Of a DNA stretch of 64,000 bases, positions 32,656 to 45,480 are shown in pieces. The translations under genes and the position numbers were made by a program. Under the pieces are notes generated by a model that saw only the letters and a program-made list of their open reading frames with translations, had not been told where the DNA came from and made no database searches. Origin of the DNA: Garcia nutans. Its lineage: Eukaryota; Streptophyta; Magnoliopsida; Malpighiales; Euphorbiaceae. The DNA is taken from assembly GCA_947685225.1 (NCBI GenBank), contig CANTUV010000024.1, positions 52,976,001-53,040,000 of the forward strand, given 5' to 3'. The stretch's first letter is position 1; the number at the start of each line of letters is the position of its first letter.

Positions 32656-35192
32656 TGTAACACCCTTATACCCTATATACGTACAATACATACATCCTAC
32701 ATATGAAATATATGAATATACGATACAAGAATGCCACAACCCATTTTAATAAAAACCCTTACTTTTTGAATTTGTATAAACTTACATCATTTAACTGATA
32801 TAATGTAAATTATAGATAAAATACTACTTGCTATAACACATACATACCTTGATTATAAAATTCTTATCCAAAACATTCTTGATAGTTTGCGATATATATA
32901 TATATACATTAAAATATAATATAATATACATGAAGTCAAAATGTACAAAAATATAAAATATGTACAGGGTGGTAGTTAGTCTTGATCTTGATGTCCAACA
33001 ATCGACTCTGCACTCAATATCTCAAGCCTAGACCCGGCTTGGTCTAGACGAACTCTTTGGCTCAACTGGATCTACCTTGCCACCAGCATAATGAATCACA
33101 ATTGCACTAAGCCAAAAGCCTAGTAATACAAACTTTGATAACCATAAAAGTTCAAATGCAATGCCAATGCACAATGCATAAGGATGTTATATCTCATAAC
33201 TCTTAATCTTAATATATTGCTCAATTGTTCGACAATTCATAATTCACATAAAAACAAACACAAGCATGGGCCCAAAGGATCTAATATGCTATTCAAATCT
33301 CAGAGTTACTGTTTTGGTCCAAGTTGACACCATGTGTCTAGCCCTGAAGGCAAATCAAGTAATTTGCTTAAAAGCTAGCCCCGAAGGTAAATCATATCAC
33401 AATGAGGATAACCTCCTATGTAATATCCTAACTAGGCTTCAAGGGCTAGGCCCAACCCAACTTGAAGGGACTGCTATGTCATAGGCATGTCGGCAAACAC
33501 AGAACTCTAAAAATTAAATAACATACTAGGCACACAATTATTTCATTTTTCCATTATCAATATCTTTCTCATTTTCTCAAGATTAAGCTAGGCATAATGC
33601 CTCAATTATCTCATTTTATACAATATAGCCATCACCAATGGCTTTACATAATATCTTTAATGTATACACAACAAACTACATTACCCAAACATTTTGGGTC
33701 ATTATCATATTTTCCACATAGTTCACATTTCATTCAATTTAGCCATTAACAATGACTTCTCACATTACATATAATACATTTATGACATTACACAAGTCAT
33801 AGCATATTACTCAAGCATAAACAATGTAGTAACTTAACACATTTCCCTACCAAAATGTTTTAAGTTCAAATGTCATGCAAATATAATCAATTATTCAAAG
33901 TTTGTACTTACCTCTAAAAGCAACAAAACAAGCTCAAACACCACTTTCAACCTTCTCTTCCAAGATATCCCTCAACACTTGGATTGTGTAACTCAAGTCT
34001 CCTCAAGGCCTAAACCAAATGCGATTATAAATAATCACTTAGTAACACGCTTATGGGCATATACAAAATCTCTCAACACAAGGATGACATGTTTAGTGAC
34101 ATGGGCATGTCAATGACCGTGTCCTAAGCTCTGTATTACAGTAGATAAGACACATCCAGAGACATGAGCCTGCCCTAGCCCGTGCTAAATCTCCTACAAC
34201 ACAATAGCTGTGACACGCTCAGTAACATGGGCATGTCACTACAAGTGTTAATACTATAACATTACATAAGCTGTGACATGCTCAGTGACATCGGTGTGTC
34301 ACTTCATGTGTCACCAACACTAAAAATAGAACCATCGACATGCCTAAAGACATGGTTGTGTCACCGGGTGTGTCAGGCCAAAATCCTAATATCAACACAT
34401 AATTGTCACATCCAAAGTCATCTTTCTTTTCCCTTTTTAACTCTATTCAAACTCAACCATATCCATCATTTTACCATAAAATACTTGTATATACATCAAA
34501 ACAACCCAGTCAAAAGCAAAATACACAATTTAAAACCATGGCTTCACAACTCAAAAGTTACATAATCCAAAACTCTTATTCTCTTCACCAAACTTAACCA
34601 TTTCTTCAATCTAACCCTAGAATCATAGTTAACTTCTCAAAATAACTTCATATATAACAATACCAACCATTATCACATACTACATCAAACATCCAATTCA
34701 CACATATACAAACTTTCATGACAAAAATCAAGGAAACAAGTTGGAAACTTACCAAATATGGAGAAAATCCTCAAAACTCCAACTTGAACACTTGAAATCC
34801 TTTAATTACTTGATCTTGGAAGAAGGAAATCCATCCTTTTCCTCCAATGGAGATAAACGGCCTTCAATCGAGAAAGATGAAGAAGATGATCCCAAACTCA
34901 TCTCTAACCAACCACTACTCTTTTAGCCACAAAATTTTTCACTTTAAATATCCACCAAGTAAAATATATATTACTTAATTAATATAAAAAAATCATCATC
35001 CACTAACTACATAAATAATTTTTACAAATTTAAAATAACTTTTGATAAATTTAAAATATTGACTTGTGTATGTTATGTATATCTACATATATATATCATA
35101 TACATATTTTACTTTTCACTTAATTATATATATATTTTAATCATTTATTTCATTTCCAAAAATTAAAATTTTCAAAATTTTGGTATATTATA
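32656..35192 (-). mobile_element. Solo chromovirus LTR with near-perfect target duplication
   Basis: A complete 2537-bp LTR, inverted: it starts TGTAACACCC on the plus strand and ends ATATTATA at 35192 (expected ACA, so the terminal base pair changed). The flanks are GCCAC (32651-32655) and GCCAT (35193-35197), a 5-bp duplication with one mismatch. The insertion splits the CCHC knuckle of C's gag exactly, and the knuckle reads on across it. The family landmarks are present: GACACG module 34075-34385, CAGAGTT block 33270-33535 and a partly decayed hairpin at about 33085-33123. Confidence 0.88.
34075..34385 (-). repeat. GACACG/CGTGTC repeat module, decayed
   Basis: Half-sites such as GACATGTTTAG, GACACGCTC and GTGTCAGGCCAAAA are still in the order seen in the other chromovirus LTRs, but many CG sites have become CA or TG. 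Confidence 0.75.
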
Positions 35193-35252
35193 GCCATAAT
35201 GCTGACAATATGTGGAAACTACTTGTGAAGATGAGCCTTGGTGGTGAATCTA
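35193..35252 (-). pseudogene. gag: Continuation of chromovirus C gag zinc knuckle
   Basis: The minus strand ends with codons for C-Q-H-Y-G, which join the codons for N-R-H-A-S-D-D-C on the other side of the solo LTR to form a CCHC knuckle. It breaks off at 35252, where the Athila-type LTR of element A begins. Confidence 0.75.
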
Positions 35253-36671
35253 TGTTATCGCAGTGATACCGCAAGTGCACGGGTCGCTCAAGTAATAAAA
35301 TAGTGAGTAAGATATCGTTCCATTGGATAAGGTCAAATATTAGTGCAAATTTTAACTTTTGTTTAGCGAATCAATAGTTTGTGTGATGATTAAAATAAAA
35401 GATGAATTAGTTAATAAACTAAAGTGAAGAAAAATTGAATATTGTGCAACAAAAGTTGATGATGAAAATATTATCAAGATATTGAATCCCCCAAGCCATA
35501 AAAAGCATTTATGAATTTCAATTCAATTAAATCAAATAATAGAGTTGAATTGGAATTCCCCTAAATTAGATCAAAACCTCTCTCAAGTGAATTAATCCCT
35601 AATCACTAAGTTGAATGCTAGGAATCTCTTCTCAGGCATAAATAAATAGATCTTGCAATAATAACAAGGAGCTTTAAACCAAAGGATCTTGTAAGTCTAT
35701 CTCTAGCACTCCAATCAACCCTCAATCCTAATGAGCATTTTGTTCATATCAAGCTTTCTCAAGTCAATAATATGAAAATTGCAACCAATCAATAAGCATG
35801 CTATTATCAATTAGAAATAAGAAATTAAGAATCAAAAGGATAAAACAACTCAATCAAATGATTTAATTTAATAAGAATTATTCAATCCATACAATAAAGT
35901 TAGGGTTCATCAATATCTAGATAGATAAAATGTTTAGCTTATGTTCATAACCAAAAAACCAAAAGAGAGGAAATAAGTAAAAGAATTCAAACAATCCATA
36001 ATGAATTATTTGTGTTTCTTCACTTTAATCCTCGAATCTTGGATTAAAACTCACAAGAATTTAATCTTCACCTTCACTCTTGGCTGCCAAAAAACTCTCT
36101 TTTTCTTAGGAGGTCGGCTCTGAAAATAAAATTGGATCCAAAATTCACTTTTTATCTCAAATTTTATAGCTAGACATTTTTGCCTGACATGCCCATGGAC
36201 ACGCTCGTGTCTGTGGGCGTGTCAATGGTGTTGTTTCGAACTTTAATGACATGTGCAGTGGCATGCCCATGTCCTTGGGCGTACTGTTGCTACTGCAATG
36301 CTGAGTTAGGGACACAGTTAGGGATATGCCTGTGTCATTGGGGGTGTTATAGTTTCTGTAAATCAGAAGTAATGGCACATTCAATGACATGCCCATGTCT
36401 CTGGGCATGTCGAAGCTTCTGTAAAGTAGTTGAATGACACGACCACTGACATGCCTATGTCACTTAATGTGTCACTTGGAGAATTTGCCCAAAATAGCTT
36501 CTTCCCTAATCTTTCATCCATGATTCCAACCTAAATAACCTTAAGGTGCCAACGTGTCAAAATTTCCTAGAATTAACCCTAATAAACACTTGAACAAACA
36601 AATTAAACTCAAATTGACAATAAATATATTAAGAAATAGAGACAAAAATATCTTCAGTTATACATTTATCA
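35253..36671 (-). repeat. 3' LTR of Athila-type element A
   Basis: Starts TGTTATCGCAGTGATACCGC and ends TTTATCA on the plus strand, 1419 bp. AATTCCCCCACACTT follows, which on the minus strand is the polypurine tract AAGTGTGGGGGAATT directly before the LTR. The CGCAAGTGCACGGGTCG phrase near the end is typical of Athila-type LTRs. It carries a GACACG module (36175-36492) in the orientation opposite to the LTR. Confidence 0.8.
36175..36492 (+). repeat. GACACG module inside an Athila-type LTR
   Basis: Opens TTTTTGCCTGACATGCCC and closes near AGAATTTGCCC. It is collinear with the chromovirus module at 470-860, but its own element A is on the minus strand, so the module is antisense here. Confidence 0.75.
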
Positions 36672-37729
36672 AATTCCCCCACACTTGAGTTTTTGCTTGT
36701 CCTCAAGCAAACCAAATCACTATAATAGGCAGAAATGAAAGACCCCTCTATATCAAAAGAAAACAAAAGTTTTTACAACACTTGAATTAGAAAACCCAAC
36801 ATTCTCAACCAAAAACTAAATCTCAAACATGATAGCTGAATTAATAAGTTTCAAAATGAAAATCTAATAGATCTAAAATCTAAAAATTCAAAGTTAAAAG
36901 ATTGAGATAAAATTCCAAGAACTCAAAAGTTATGAACAAAGTAAGAATGTGTAAGTTTTCTATTAAGTTCTTTAACCCCTTCGTAAAATGCATTGTGTGA
37001 AACATTAATTTTTATTTTATTTTATTTTATTTTCAAAAGAAGCCCAACTTGTTTGAACTGAGACTAACTTTTTGACGTGAAGATAAACATTTGTGGTTCC
37101 AAACCCCAGTTACTCAATTAGAATCACCATTCAAATGGCTACTAGCACTATTTATGATTACAACTCATTTATTTCAATTCAAGAGTTAAAATCAATGGAA
37201 CAGTGATAAATTTTTAAAGCTCCTGAAAATTTGTTTTAATTTATTTAATTAATTTTTTTGTAAAGTGGTCAGGAACTAAAGATAATAAAGATGTCATACT
37301 AAGTCCGACTCAAGTATCTAAAGAATTGGGATATGCTAAAAAATGTAACAAAGGTTTTAAACTTCAGATGTGCAACTCTCATAAATTAACTACCTAATTC
37401 AAACTATCACATTTAGTCTTTAGCAATCAATTAAGAAAACTGAGTCAACTTCAACAAGAAATTGTAATTCGTTAAATCAATCATTATTTTAATGAAAAGA
37501 GGAACCATTTCACTTCATATTATAATAGTGATCTAGTTTACTTGAACCCAAAAATAAAATCAAAGAAACTACATGAGACAAATGCAACAAATGGCAAAAA
37601 ATGAAAATAAAAGCTCAATCTATAAAATATGCCTCTCTCCCACTCTTAAGACACACATTGTCCAGTATAACAATGATGAAGAATATTCATAGTTTCAGGC
37701 CATGCCACACCATGCCGGAACATATGGTC
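36672..37729 (-). mobile_element. Internal 3' part of Athila-type element A
   Basis: The phrase CCCCCACACTTGAG with CTTGTCCTCAAGCAA (36675-36710) is the usual non-coding 3' region of Athila-type elements. Most of the rest is AT-rich and non-coding. At about 37640-37729 the minus strand codes for a piece of the integrase zinc domain (RHG...ETMNILHHC). The integrase core expected further on is missing, so an internal deletion lies near 37640. Confidence 0.6.
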
Positions 37730-38572
37730 TGTAATATCCCAAAATATGCCCTAGAAGTTTGGTATAATAATTGTTGTAATTGGATTAATTGTATATGTGT
37801 TTAATTGGAAAAAAAAAAGAGAAAGGAAGTGAAGAGAGAGTGTATATGTTGTATATATAGTGATATATACAACATATACAAGTCAAATGTAAAGTCAAAA
37901 GATGATTAGTTGATGATTTTAAATTAATTAAGTTAATTAAGTGGGATTTGAGTGAGTGGAAGTGGATGGAGATATTTAGAGTATCTTAATATTAAATGCT
38001 TGGAGGAGAGGGTTTTGAGGAAAGAGAAGGTTGAGTGTTTGACTTTATTTTCTTTATTTTCTTCTTCTTCTTCGTGTGCCTTCATTTCCTTTCCTTTTCT
38101 TCTCTTTGTTTTGGCCGGCATTCCCTAGCAAGAGAGCAAGAGAGAGATTTGATCTTTCATACTCAAGATTGAAGGAAGTATTCAAGTATTAAAGCTGGAA
38201 ATTTAAGAGTTTCTTCATCCTTGGTAAGTTTTCCACTTGATTCTTTGATTTCTTTGAGTTTGTGAGTTAAGATTGGGGTTGTTATGTGTTTGTTTGATTG
38301 TGTGTGTGTTTAAGAGTGTTTGGTTCAAGTGATTTTGGATTTTGGGGTTGGATTGAAGGAAAGAGTAAGTTTGTTGGAAGTGAAGGTGTTGTGGTTGTGT
38401 TTTGGAGTTTGTGGTGATGATTATGATTTGTGTTTGATGTATGTGTTGAGTTGATTTGGTATTTTTGTAAGTTTGTTTTGGTTTTTGGGAGTGTTAAATT
38501 AAGTTTGGTTGAAGTAGAAAATGGTGGAAGGAAGTGATTTGTTGGGTGTAGTGTTGTTGTGGCTGGAATTTG

Positions 38573-38893
38573 CATTTTTAGCCTGACACGCCCATGAACA
38601 CGGTCAGGTTTTTAGGCGTGTCAATGGGTCTGTGTTCTTGGATGGGTGACACGAGCAGTGACACCCCCATGTCACTGAGCGTGTCATAGCTAATGTGATG
38701 TTGGAGAATTGACATGGCCATGAGCACGGTCATGTTGTTGGACGTGTCAATGTTTCTGTGAGACAGAAGATATTACACGTCCAGTGACACGCCCGTGGTT
38801 CTGAGCGTGTCAAAGCTTCTGTGTTGTGGAATTAGGGCACGGCCAGGGACACGCCCGTGTTGTTGAGCGTGTCATGTGTAGAGTTTGCCTTAG
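38573..38893 (+). repeat. GACACG/CGTGTC repeat module
   Basis: Opens ATTTTTAGCCTGACACGCCC and closes GTAGAGTTTGCC. Five facing half-site pairs, with AGCTTCTGTG between some units. Sense to its LTR. Confidence 0.85.
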
Positions 38894-39944
38894 TTGGTTC
38901 TTAGTCTTATTATCTTATGTGTATCATTCCTTTGGTTTAGATTTTGAAGAGGGTTGAGTTGCCTTAACCCAAGTGTTGTGGATTCTTGGAAGAGGAGTTT
39001 GGTGTGAGTTGTCCTTGAGGTAAGTACAAACCCCCTTTATTTCATACATGTATATGATTATGGAACTTAACACTTTTGGTTGTAAATGTGTTAAGTAATC
39101 TATTGCATTGTTGATGCATATTAATAATGTCATGTTTTGCATAATATGAACTTTGTGAAATGTATGTTGAAAATTCTAAAGATATGATGATATGATGAAT
39201 TGCCTTGATGTGATTTGAGATATGATGAGATGAGGAGCCATGGTTGTTGGCTATATTGATAATGATGTAAATGAGATAATTGAGGCATGGTTGCCTAGTT
39301 GATTGTAGAATATGAAATGAGAAATGAATTGAGAAAGAAATTGATAAAGAGGTAAATGATATGATTGTGTGCCTAATATGTTAATTCAATTTTCAGAGTT
39401 CTGAGTTTGGCGGCATGCCTATGAATCACTGGATAGGTGAAATGACCGGGTCGTAAGCCGATTCCAGTTGAAAAATGTGAAATGATAAATGTGAAATGTG
39501 ATGTTTTTGGGGTGAAATGACTGGGTCGTAAGCCTCAAAAATAGTAACAGTCTAGCCGGGTTGAGGATTTCCTCGGTTCTAGCCGGGTTGAGGATTTCCT
39601 CGGTTCTAACCGAGTTGAGATCCAAGAGACTGGATCTGTTACACTATCCATGGATAGAGATATATATATATCGCCTACGGGCTTGATGATTGTGATTATG
39701 GACCAAAGCAGTAACTCTGAACTTTGAATAACATATTAGATTTCTTTTTGGGCCCATGCTTGTCTTTGTTTATATATAATTCAAAAAGGGGAAAATAAAT
39801 GAATGATGAGATATATATATTTGTCTTTGCTTTAAATGTTTATGGATGTGGAAATTATGAATAGTACTTCATGATTTGCTTATGAAATTTGATTGAGTAA
39901 CATTGGCATTGCATCAAAGCATAATATTATTGTAGTTTGTACCA

Positions 39945-39982
39945 CTAAGCCGTTGGCTTAGCGCGAGTGTGATTCATCGCGC
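39945..39982 (+). other. Conserved tandem hairpin of the LTR
   Basis: Stem CTAAGCC/GGCTTAG with loop GTT, directly followed by CGCGA...TCGCG. It matches the copy at 1873-1910 except at the base closing the second loop. Confidence 0.68.
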
Positions 39983-40357
39983 AGGTGACAGGGAAGAACC
40001 GGAGAGTTCCTCTAGGCCGAGTAGAGTCTAGATTTTTGAGGTGTTGATAGTGGAGCTTAAGGATCAAAGACATACTGCTAATCATGTATACTTATTTTAT
40101 ATTTTGTAAAACTTGAGTTTTGAAGTATATGTACTTGAAAATATTTGTTATGTTTTCCGCTGCATTTTGAATAAACATTTTGTCTATTGTGCTTTATTTT
40201 TTTCTTTTAAAATATTGTTTTTAAAATTTTTTATTTTATATTAAAGGGATGGTTTGTGTGTTTTGTAAATCGTGTCATTTCTATATTCAGTATACATATA
40301 TTACGATCGTATAAGCATGCTGTGTACGTATACGGAGTATAGGGGTGTTACATGGTC

Positions 40358-40949
40358 CTTACATAACCTAAACAAGAAAGGTTCCTCCCATAAGTAATAT
40401 TTCAAGTCAGAAAATAATTTATTCTTCTCTTGATAAGTCATATCTTTAGGGAGTTCCCTAGAAGCCAAGTAATTAGCCAAATCTGCAAACCAAGCTACAT
40501 CAAAAGTTGAAGCACTTACCTCACTTACCATGGCGTCAAGCTGCTCATCAGGGAAATGATCATCAACGTTCCCTTCATCGAACTTCTCCAAGGCTGTGCG
40601 AAAGGTAATATGCTGCTAGATTTTTAGCTCCCTTTTTATCTTGAATCTTCAAATCAAATTACTAAAATAACAAAACCCAATGAATTAGCCTAGGCTTTGC
40701 ATCTATTTTGGCAAATAAATACCTCAAAGTCAAGTGATCCGTATACATAATCACTTCGAATAAGATCAGATATGATATAAACTTGTCAAAAGCAAAAACC
40801 ATAGCTAGAAGTTATTTCTCTATAGTTGTGTAATTGGCCTGGGCTGTGTTCAACATCTTGCTTGCTTAATAAATGAGCTGAAAATGCTTCTCTTTGTGTT
40901 GACCCAAAACTGCCCCCAATGTAATATCACTTGCATCACACATTAGCTT
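40358..40949 (-). pseudogene. pol: Athila-type element A pol remnant (RNase H to integrase start)
   Basis: The minus strand from 40591 reads DDHFPDEQLDAMVSE, DVAWFADLANYLASREL and YYLWEEPFLFRLCKDH, the tether between RNase H and integrase of Athila-type pol. Upstream (40620-40949) further frames show CASDVTLGAVLGQ-like and HFQLIYQASKMLN-like RNase H segments. The reading frame then runs into the solo LTR at 40352, so the final residues of that frame are LTR sequence. It is broken by stops and cut at 40949 by another LTR. Confidence 0.78.
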
Positions 40950-43885
40950 TGTAACATCCTAAAATTTTTAAAAATTTCTAATTTTTAAAAAATTGGATAA
41001 AATAAATTATAATTAATTAAATTAATGGTTTTAAATGAAAAATGAAGGGATTTTAAATGAAAAAGTGGAATATATATGTGATATATATATAAAAATAAGC
41101 ATAACATATAAAAGCCAACACTTTTTAAAAGAAAACGGTATTTTGGTAATTAAATCTTATAAATTTAAAATTATAAAATAATTTAAAAATAATTATTTTT
41201 GAATGGAAGAGGGAAATTAGGACTTTTAATTTATTAAAAAAATAATTAAATATTAAATATTAAATTATTTTAATATATATAAATATGTTGTTTAAAAAAA
41301 AGATGAAAGGAAAAGAAATATTAAAGTCTTCTTCTTCTTCTTCTCTTTCCTTTGGCCGAAATTCCATGGGAGCTAGACCAAGGATTCTACTTCTTCCATA
41401 CTCCATAAATTGAAGGAATTAACAAGTTTCAAGTGGATTTTTGGTGATCTCCACCAAAATTAGTAAGTTTCCATCTCTTTTCTTTGAATTCCATGGAAAT
41501 TTGGATTATGTGAGTTTTGAGATTTTGATGTAGTATGGTATAATTGTTGGAATTGGTGTGTATGATGTTATTTTGGGTAGTTAACAATGTTTCTAAGGTT
41601 AGATTGAAGAGATGATGGAGTTTGGTTAAAGAATGATTAAGAGAGAGAATTTAGGGTTATGGATTTTGGGGGTTTTGAAAACATGAACTTTAATTGTGCA
41701 AATTGGTTCTAAATGAGTTGTATTGATTCATAAAGTCAAATATTGGATTTTGTGGTGTTTGGTTGGAGTTCAAGAATGGAAGTGGAGATTTAGGGTTTTG
41801 GAAAAGTGATTTTCCAAAGTGGTTGAATTGTGTGATTTTATTTGTTTAAGCATGTTGTTTAGTGTTAAAAGTGATGAATATAAGCTTAGAATGAGTAATG
41901 GATTGTGTTGGAATGGAAAACCTTCAATGGGGGCAGGTTATGCCACTTTTGAGATTTTATGTATAAGAGTGTATTTTTATAATGTAAATGATTTAAATGT
42001 ATTAAAATATTTTTTCAATAATATAAATAAACTTAAAACACTAATTTAATTGTAGTAGAATGGAATTCTAATGTTGAACTAAGGAAAGGCTAAATATTTG
42101 GAAATTTGTAGGAGTGACGTGTAATTATAGTTTAATATTGGAAATGCCATTAAATGTGATACTAAATGATTATTTGTTATCACATTTGGTTTAGACTTTG
42201 AGGGACGTTGATTTGCTTCATGCAAGTGGTGAAGGGTAAGTTGGAACGATTGGATTGAAGGTTGTTTTTAGCTTGCTTTGGGTTGTTAGTGGAGGTATGT
42301 ACAAACTTTGAATATATTGTTTATATTTGCATAACATTTGGGCTTAACACATTTTGGTTGAAAAATGCGATAAGTTACTTGGTTCATTGATTGTGTATGA
42401 ATAATGTGCTATGACATTTGTAATGTCATATATGTGTTAAATGCATTGTGAAAAGCCATTGATAATGGCTAAATTGTGTAAAATGTGAAATATGCATATT
42501 ATGTGAAAATACCCAAAGTAGTTGGGTAATGTGTTGTGAATGCAAAAATGAGATATGTGGCATAATGAAATAAATTGATATTGATAAAAATGTGAAAAAT
42601 GAGAAAAGTGAGAAAAATGAGAAAGATGTGAAAAATGAGAAAAGTGAGAAAAAATTGTGAAAATAAGGCAATGTGCCTAGATTGAATATGTGAAAATGAG
42701 AAAGAGATTAATAATGAGAAATATGAATAAATTGTGTGCCTAGTATGTTATTCAATTTTCAAAGTTCTGGGTTTGTCGGCACACCTATGATTGCCTACAG
42801 GCTAAACACTGGAATGGTGAAAAGACTGGGTCGTAAGCCAGGCCAGCTGATAAATATGATGTTTTGGGGTGAAAAGACTGGATCGTAAGCCTCAAAAACT
42901 GTAGCAGTCTAGCTGAGTTGAGGACCAAGATACTGGGGCTTAAGGGTCTAGCCGGGTTGAGGTCCAAGAGACTAGGGTTGTTACATTATCCATTGATATA
43001 TTGCCTATGGGGCTAGACACATGGTGTCATTATGGACCAAAGCAGTAACTCTGAAATTTGAATAGCATATTAGATCCTTTTTGGGCCCATGCTTGTCTTT
43101 GTTTTAATGTGAATTATGAAATATTTGAAAAATATAAGAAAGTGGAATGATGTGGCATTTAAATGCATTCTGCATTGGTATTGCATTGAGTTATATTGTT
43201 ATTATCAAAGTTTGTATCACTAAGCTTCGACTTAGGGCAATTGTTTCCATCGCATAGGTGACAGGGTAGACCCAGCTGAGCCAGAGAGTTCTTCTAGACC
43301 AGGTCGGGTCTAGACTTGTTGTTGAACATGTTGAGTTTCTATCGAGATCAAAAACACTGCCAGTAGCATATATATATATTTATTTTATTGTACATTTTTG
43401 AGTTTTATGCAAAATATATTATGTTTTGGATTTTACGTATTGTATATTATAAAGAATGTTTGGGTCAATGTATTTGAAATGGGAGAGTAAGTGTATTTTA
43501 AATTATATATATCTATATGTATAAATGTTTGAGAAACTTGGTGAAATTGAGAAGTATGGTTGAGATGGTGATTGGAAATTATTTGGGAGTGTTTTCTTTT
43601 TGCAGGTTGAGTAATTGCTAAATTTTGGGATGTCCAAATTACAGACAAAACTCTGGCAAAATTTTCCCAGAGATTTATATATATATATATTATTTATTTT
43701 GGGTTCTTATAACAAGTAAAGAATATTTATATTCTATTTAATTTTTATATATTTAGAATTTTAAATTTTAAATTGGAAATGTGACAAAAAAAAATTTAGT
43801 AAACCGTTCTAACATATTTGTACTGTATATGCATATTTTACATATGCTGAAAATATGTATTGTACGTATATGGGGTATAAGGGTG
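40950..43885 (+). mobile_element. Chromovirus LTR S2, cut by Athila-like element D
   Basis: Starts TGTAACATCC at 40950, preceded by AGCTT (the potential target duplication). It carries diverged family landmarks: the CAGAGTT block (about 42740-43075), a decayed hairpin (43220-43256) and the end phrase GTATATGGGGTATAAGGGTG. The final TTACA is missing because D starts at 43886. It has no GACACG module. At about 2.94 kb it is the most diverged LTR of this set, with AT-rich expansions. Its far end must lie beyond the window. Confidence 0.75.
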
Positions 43886-44344
43886 TGTTGCGCTCGAATT
43901 AAGTACTACCACAAAGCGTGACTCACAAGTATACGAGGTAATTGTAGCAAAGGTGATCACCCCAAGGTCGTCTCAAAAGGAAGGTGCAGTTCATAATAGC
44001 TTGATTGGCAAGTATTTTAAATACAAGTTTGTGCGTTGTTTCCAATGTGGTTTTAAAATAATTAAAACTAAAATTAATTAAAGTGATGGTTGTACAAGAT
44101 CAAATCAATTCTTCGAAAGGTGACTAGGGTTGTAAGTCAATTCAATCAAAGCTCAATTCTCAAATTATCCATTAACATATCCCTATAAATTAATTTGTTC
44201 CTTGAGGTTAATTAGTCAATTACCAATTCATTAGTTTTCACATTCATGAATTAACAATAACCAATTCTTTTACATTACCAAATTAATAAAACCCTAGAAC
44301 TTATATTTCTAATTCATTCATAGGGTGCTTGATCATATAGTTCC
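43886..44344 (-). repeat. 3' LTR of Athila-like element D, outer part
   Basis: Starts TGTTGCGCTCGAATTAAG and matches the other LTR of D at 58952-59414. It is interrupted at 44344 by element E and resumes at 54180. The preceding bases GGGTG (43881-43885) are the expected left target duplication, and the partner lies outside the window. Confidence 0.85.
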
Positions 44345-45235
44345 TATAATATCCTCATTTATGCCCTAGAAGTTTTGCATATTGTTGTTGTTGTTATTGT
44401 TATATATTGGATTGAATGTATATGATGGGATAAGAAAAGAAATTGGGAGGAGAATGCTTGTGTATATGTGTATTGGGAAAGATTTAGGGTTTAGAGAGAA
44501 TGGTATATGTTGTGTATATGATGATATATATAACATATAAATTGGTCAAATGAAGAGTCAAAGTGTTGGTTAAGTGGAAGAAGATATTTTTGTGTTAAGT
44601 GTGTAATTACATATAAGGGCTTAGATAAGACAAAAAGTTAGTTATATGATTGAGGGCATTTTGGTATTTGCTTGGATAAGAATACTTGGTGGAGATTAAA
44701 AGCAAAAATTGACTTTGTGTCTTCATCATTTTCTTCTTTCTTCATGAAGTGGCCGGCTCTCCATTAACAAAAGGGAAAGATAAGTGTTCTTGATGCTAGA
44801 AGTGAATTGAAGAAGCAATCCAAGGTTTTGACAAAGGATTGGTGGAATTTCTTCTTCTAAGGTAAGTATTCTCTTGTTTTCTTTGTTTATTTGGAAGTTT
44901 TGTTGGAAGTGAATAAGGGTTTGGTGATTTTGTGATTTGGTGGGTTTGAGATGTGTTGTGTTGTGTTTTCAAGTGTTTAATTGATTTTAAGTTATGAGTT
45001 TAATTAGAGGTTGTTGTTGGAAATGGTGGAGATGTTGATTTGGAAGAATGGAGAAGAGTGTTGATTTAAGGGTTTTTGAGATGATATGTGTTTAATTGTT
45101 ATATTAATGTGTTGTGAAGTAATTCTTGTGATGAAAATGTGTTAGAACATTGATTTTGTTCATTTGAAACATGTTATATGATGAATATTGTGTTTGAGTG
45201 AAATTGAGAAAGTGTTGGTTTTAGTTAAGGTTGTG

Positions 45236-45480
45236 TTGATGGGTGACACGGCCATATGCATTGGAGAGACACGGGCGTGTCAATTGATTGGGTTGGTTAC
45301 TGCCTCTTTTCTTTTTAAGGACACGGGCGTGTTCATCAAATGGGTTGGGCGTGTCCTACAAATGAATTACATATTGCTTTATACTTTGTTTCTTTTTACA
45401 TTGTTTTGATTCTTCAAAGGTTCCATTGTTTCTAAACTTAAATATAAACATTATAAACATGTTTCAAACACAAGAATGAT
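45236..45480 (+). repeat. LTR segment resembling the Athila-type D LTR
   Basis: GACACGG/CGTGTC pairs, then TACTGCCTCTTTTCTTTTTA, then TTGTTTTGATTCTTCAAAGG and a run of AAACTTAAATATAAAC-type sequence. The same three parts in the same order occur in the D LTR at about 55620-55910. The segment is sense in E but antisense in D. Confidence 0.5.

Larger units (their letters stand above)
37730..40352 (+). mobile_element. Solo chromovirus LTR, TSD TGGTC
   Basis: A complete 2623-bp LTR from TGTAATATCCC to GGTGTTACA. It is flanked by perfect 5-bp duplications TGGTC at 37725-37729 and 40353-40357, which proves a simple insertion followed by LTR-LTR recombination. It interrupts the integrase zinc domain of element A. 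It is very similar to the LTR at 1-2273 and, inverted, to that of F. It holds the GACACG module (38573-38893), CAGAGTT arms (39373-39401 and 39712-39739) and the tandem hairpin (39945-39982). Confidence 0.93.

Noticed and set aside
45188..45409. 73-codon frame present in both LTRs of E (also 52530-52751)
   Set aside because: It is present twice only because the LTRs are duplicates. It runs through the GACACG array and shows no domain.
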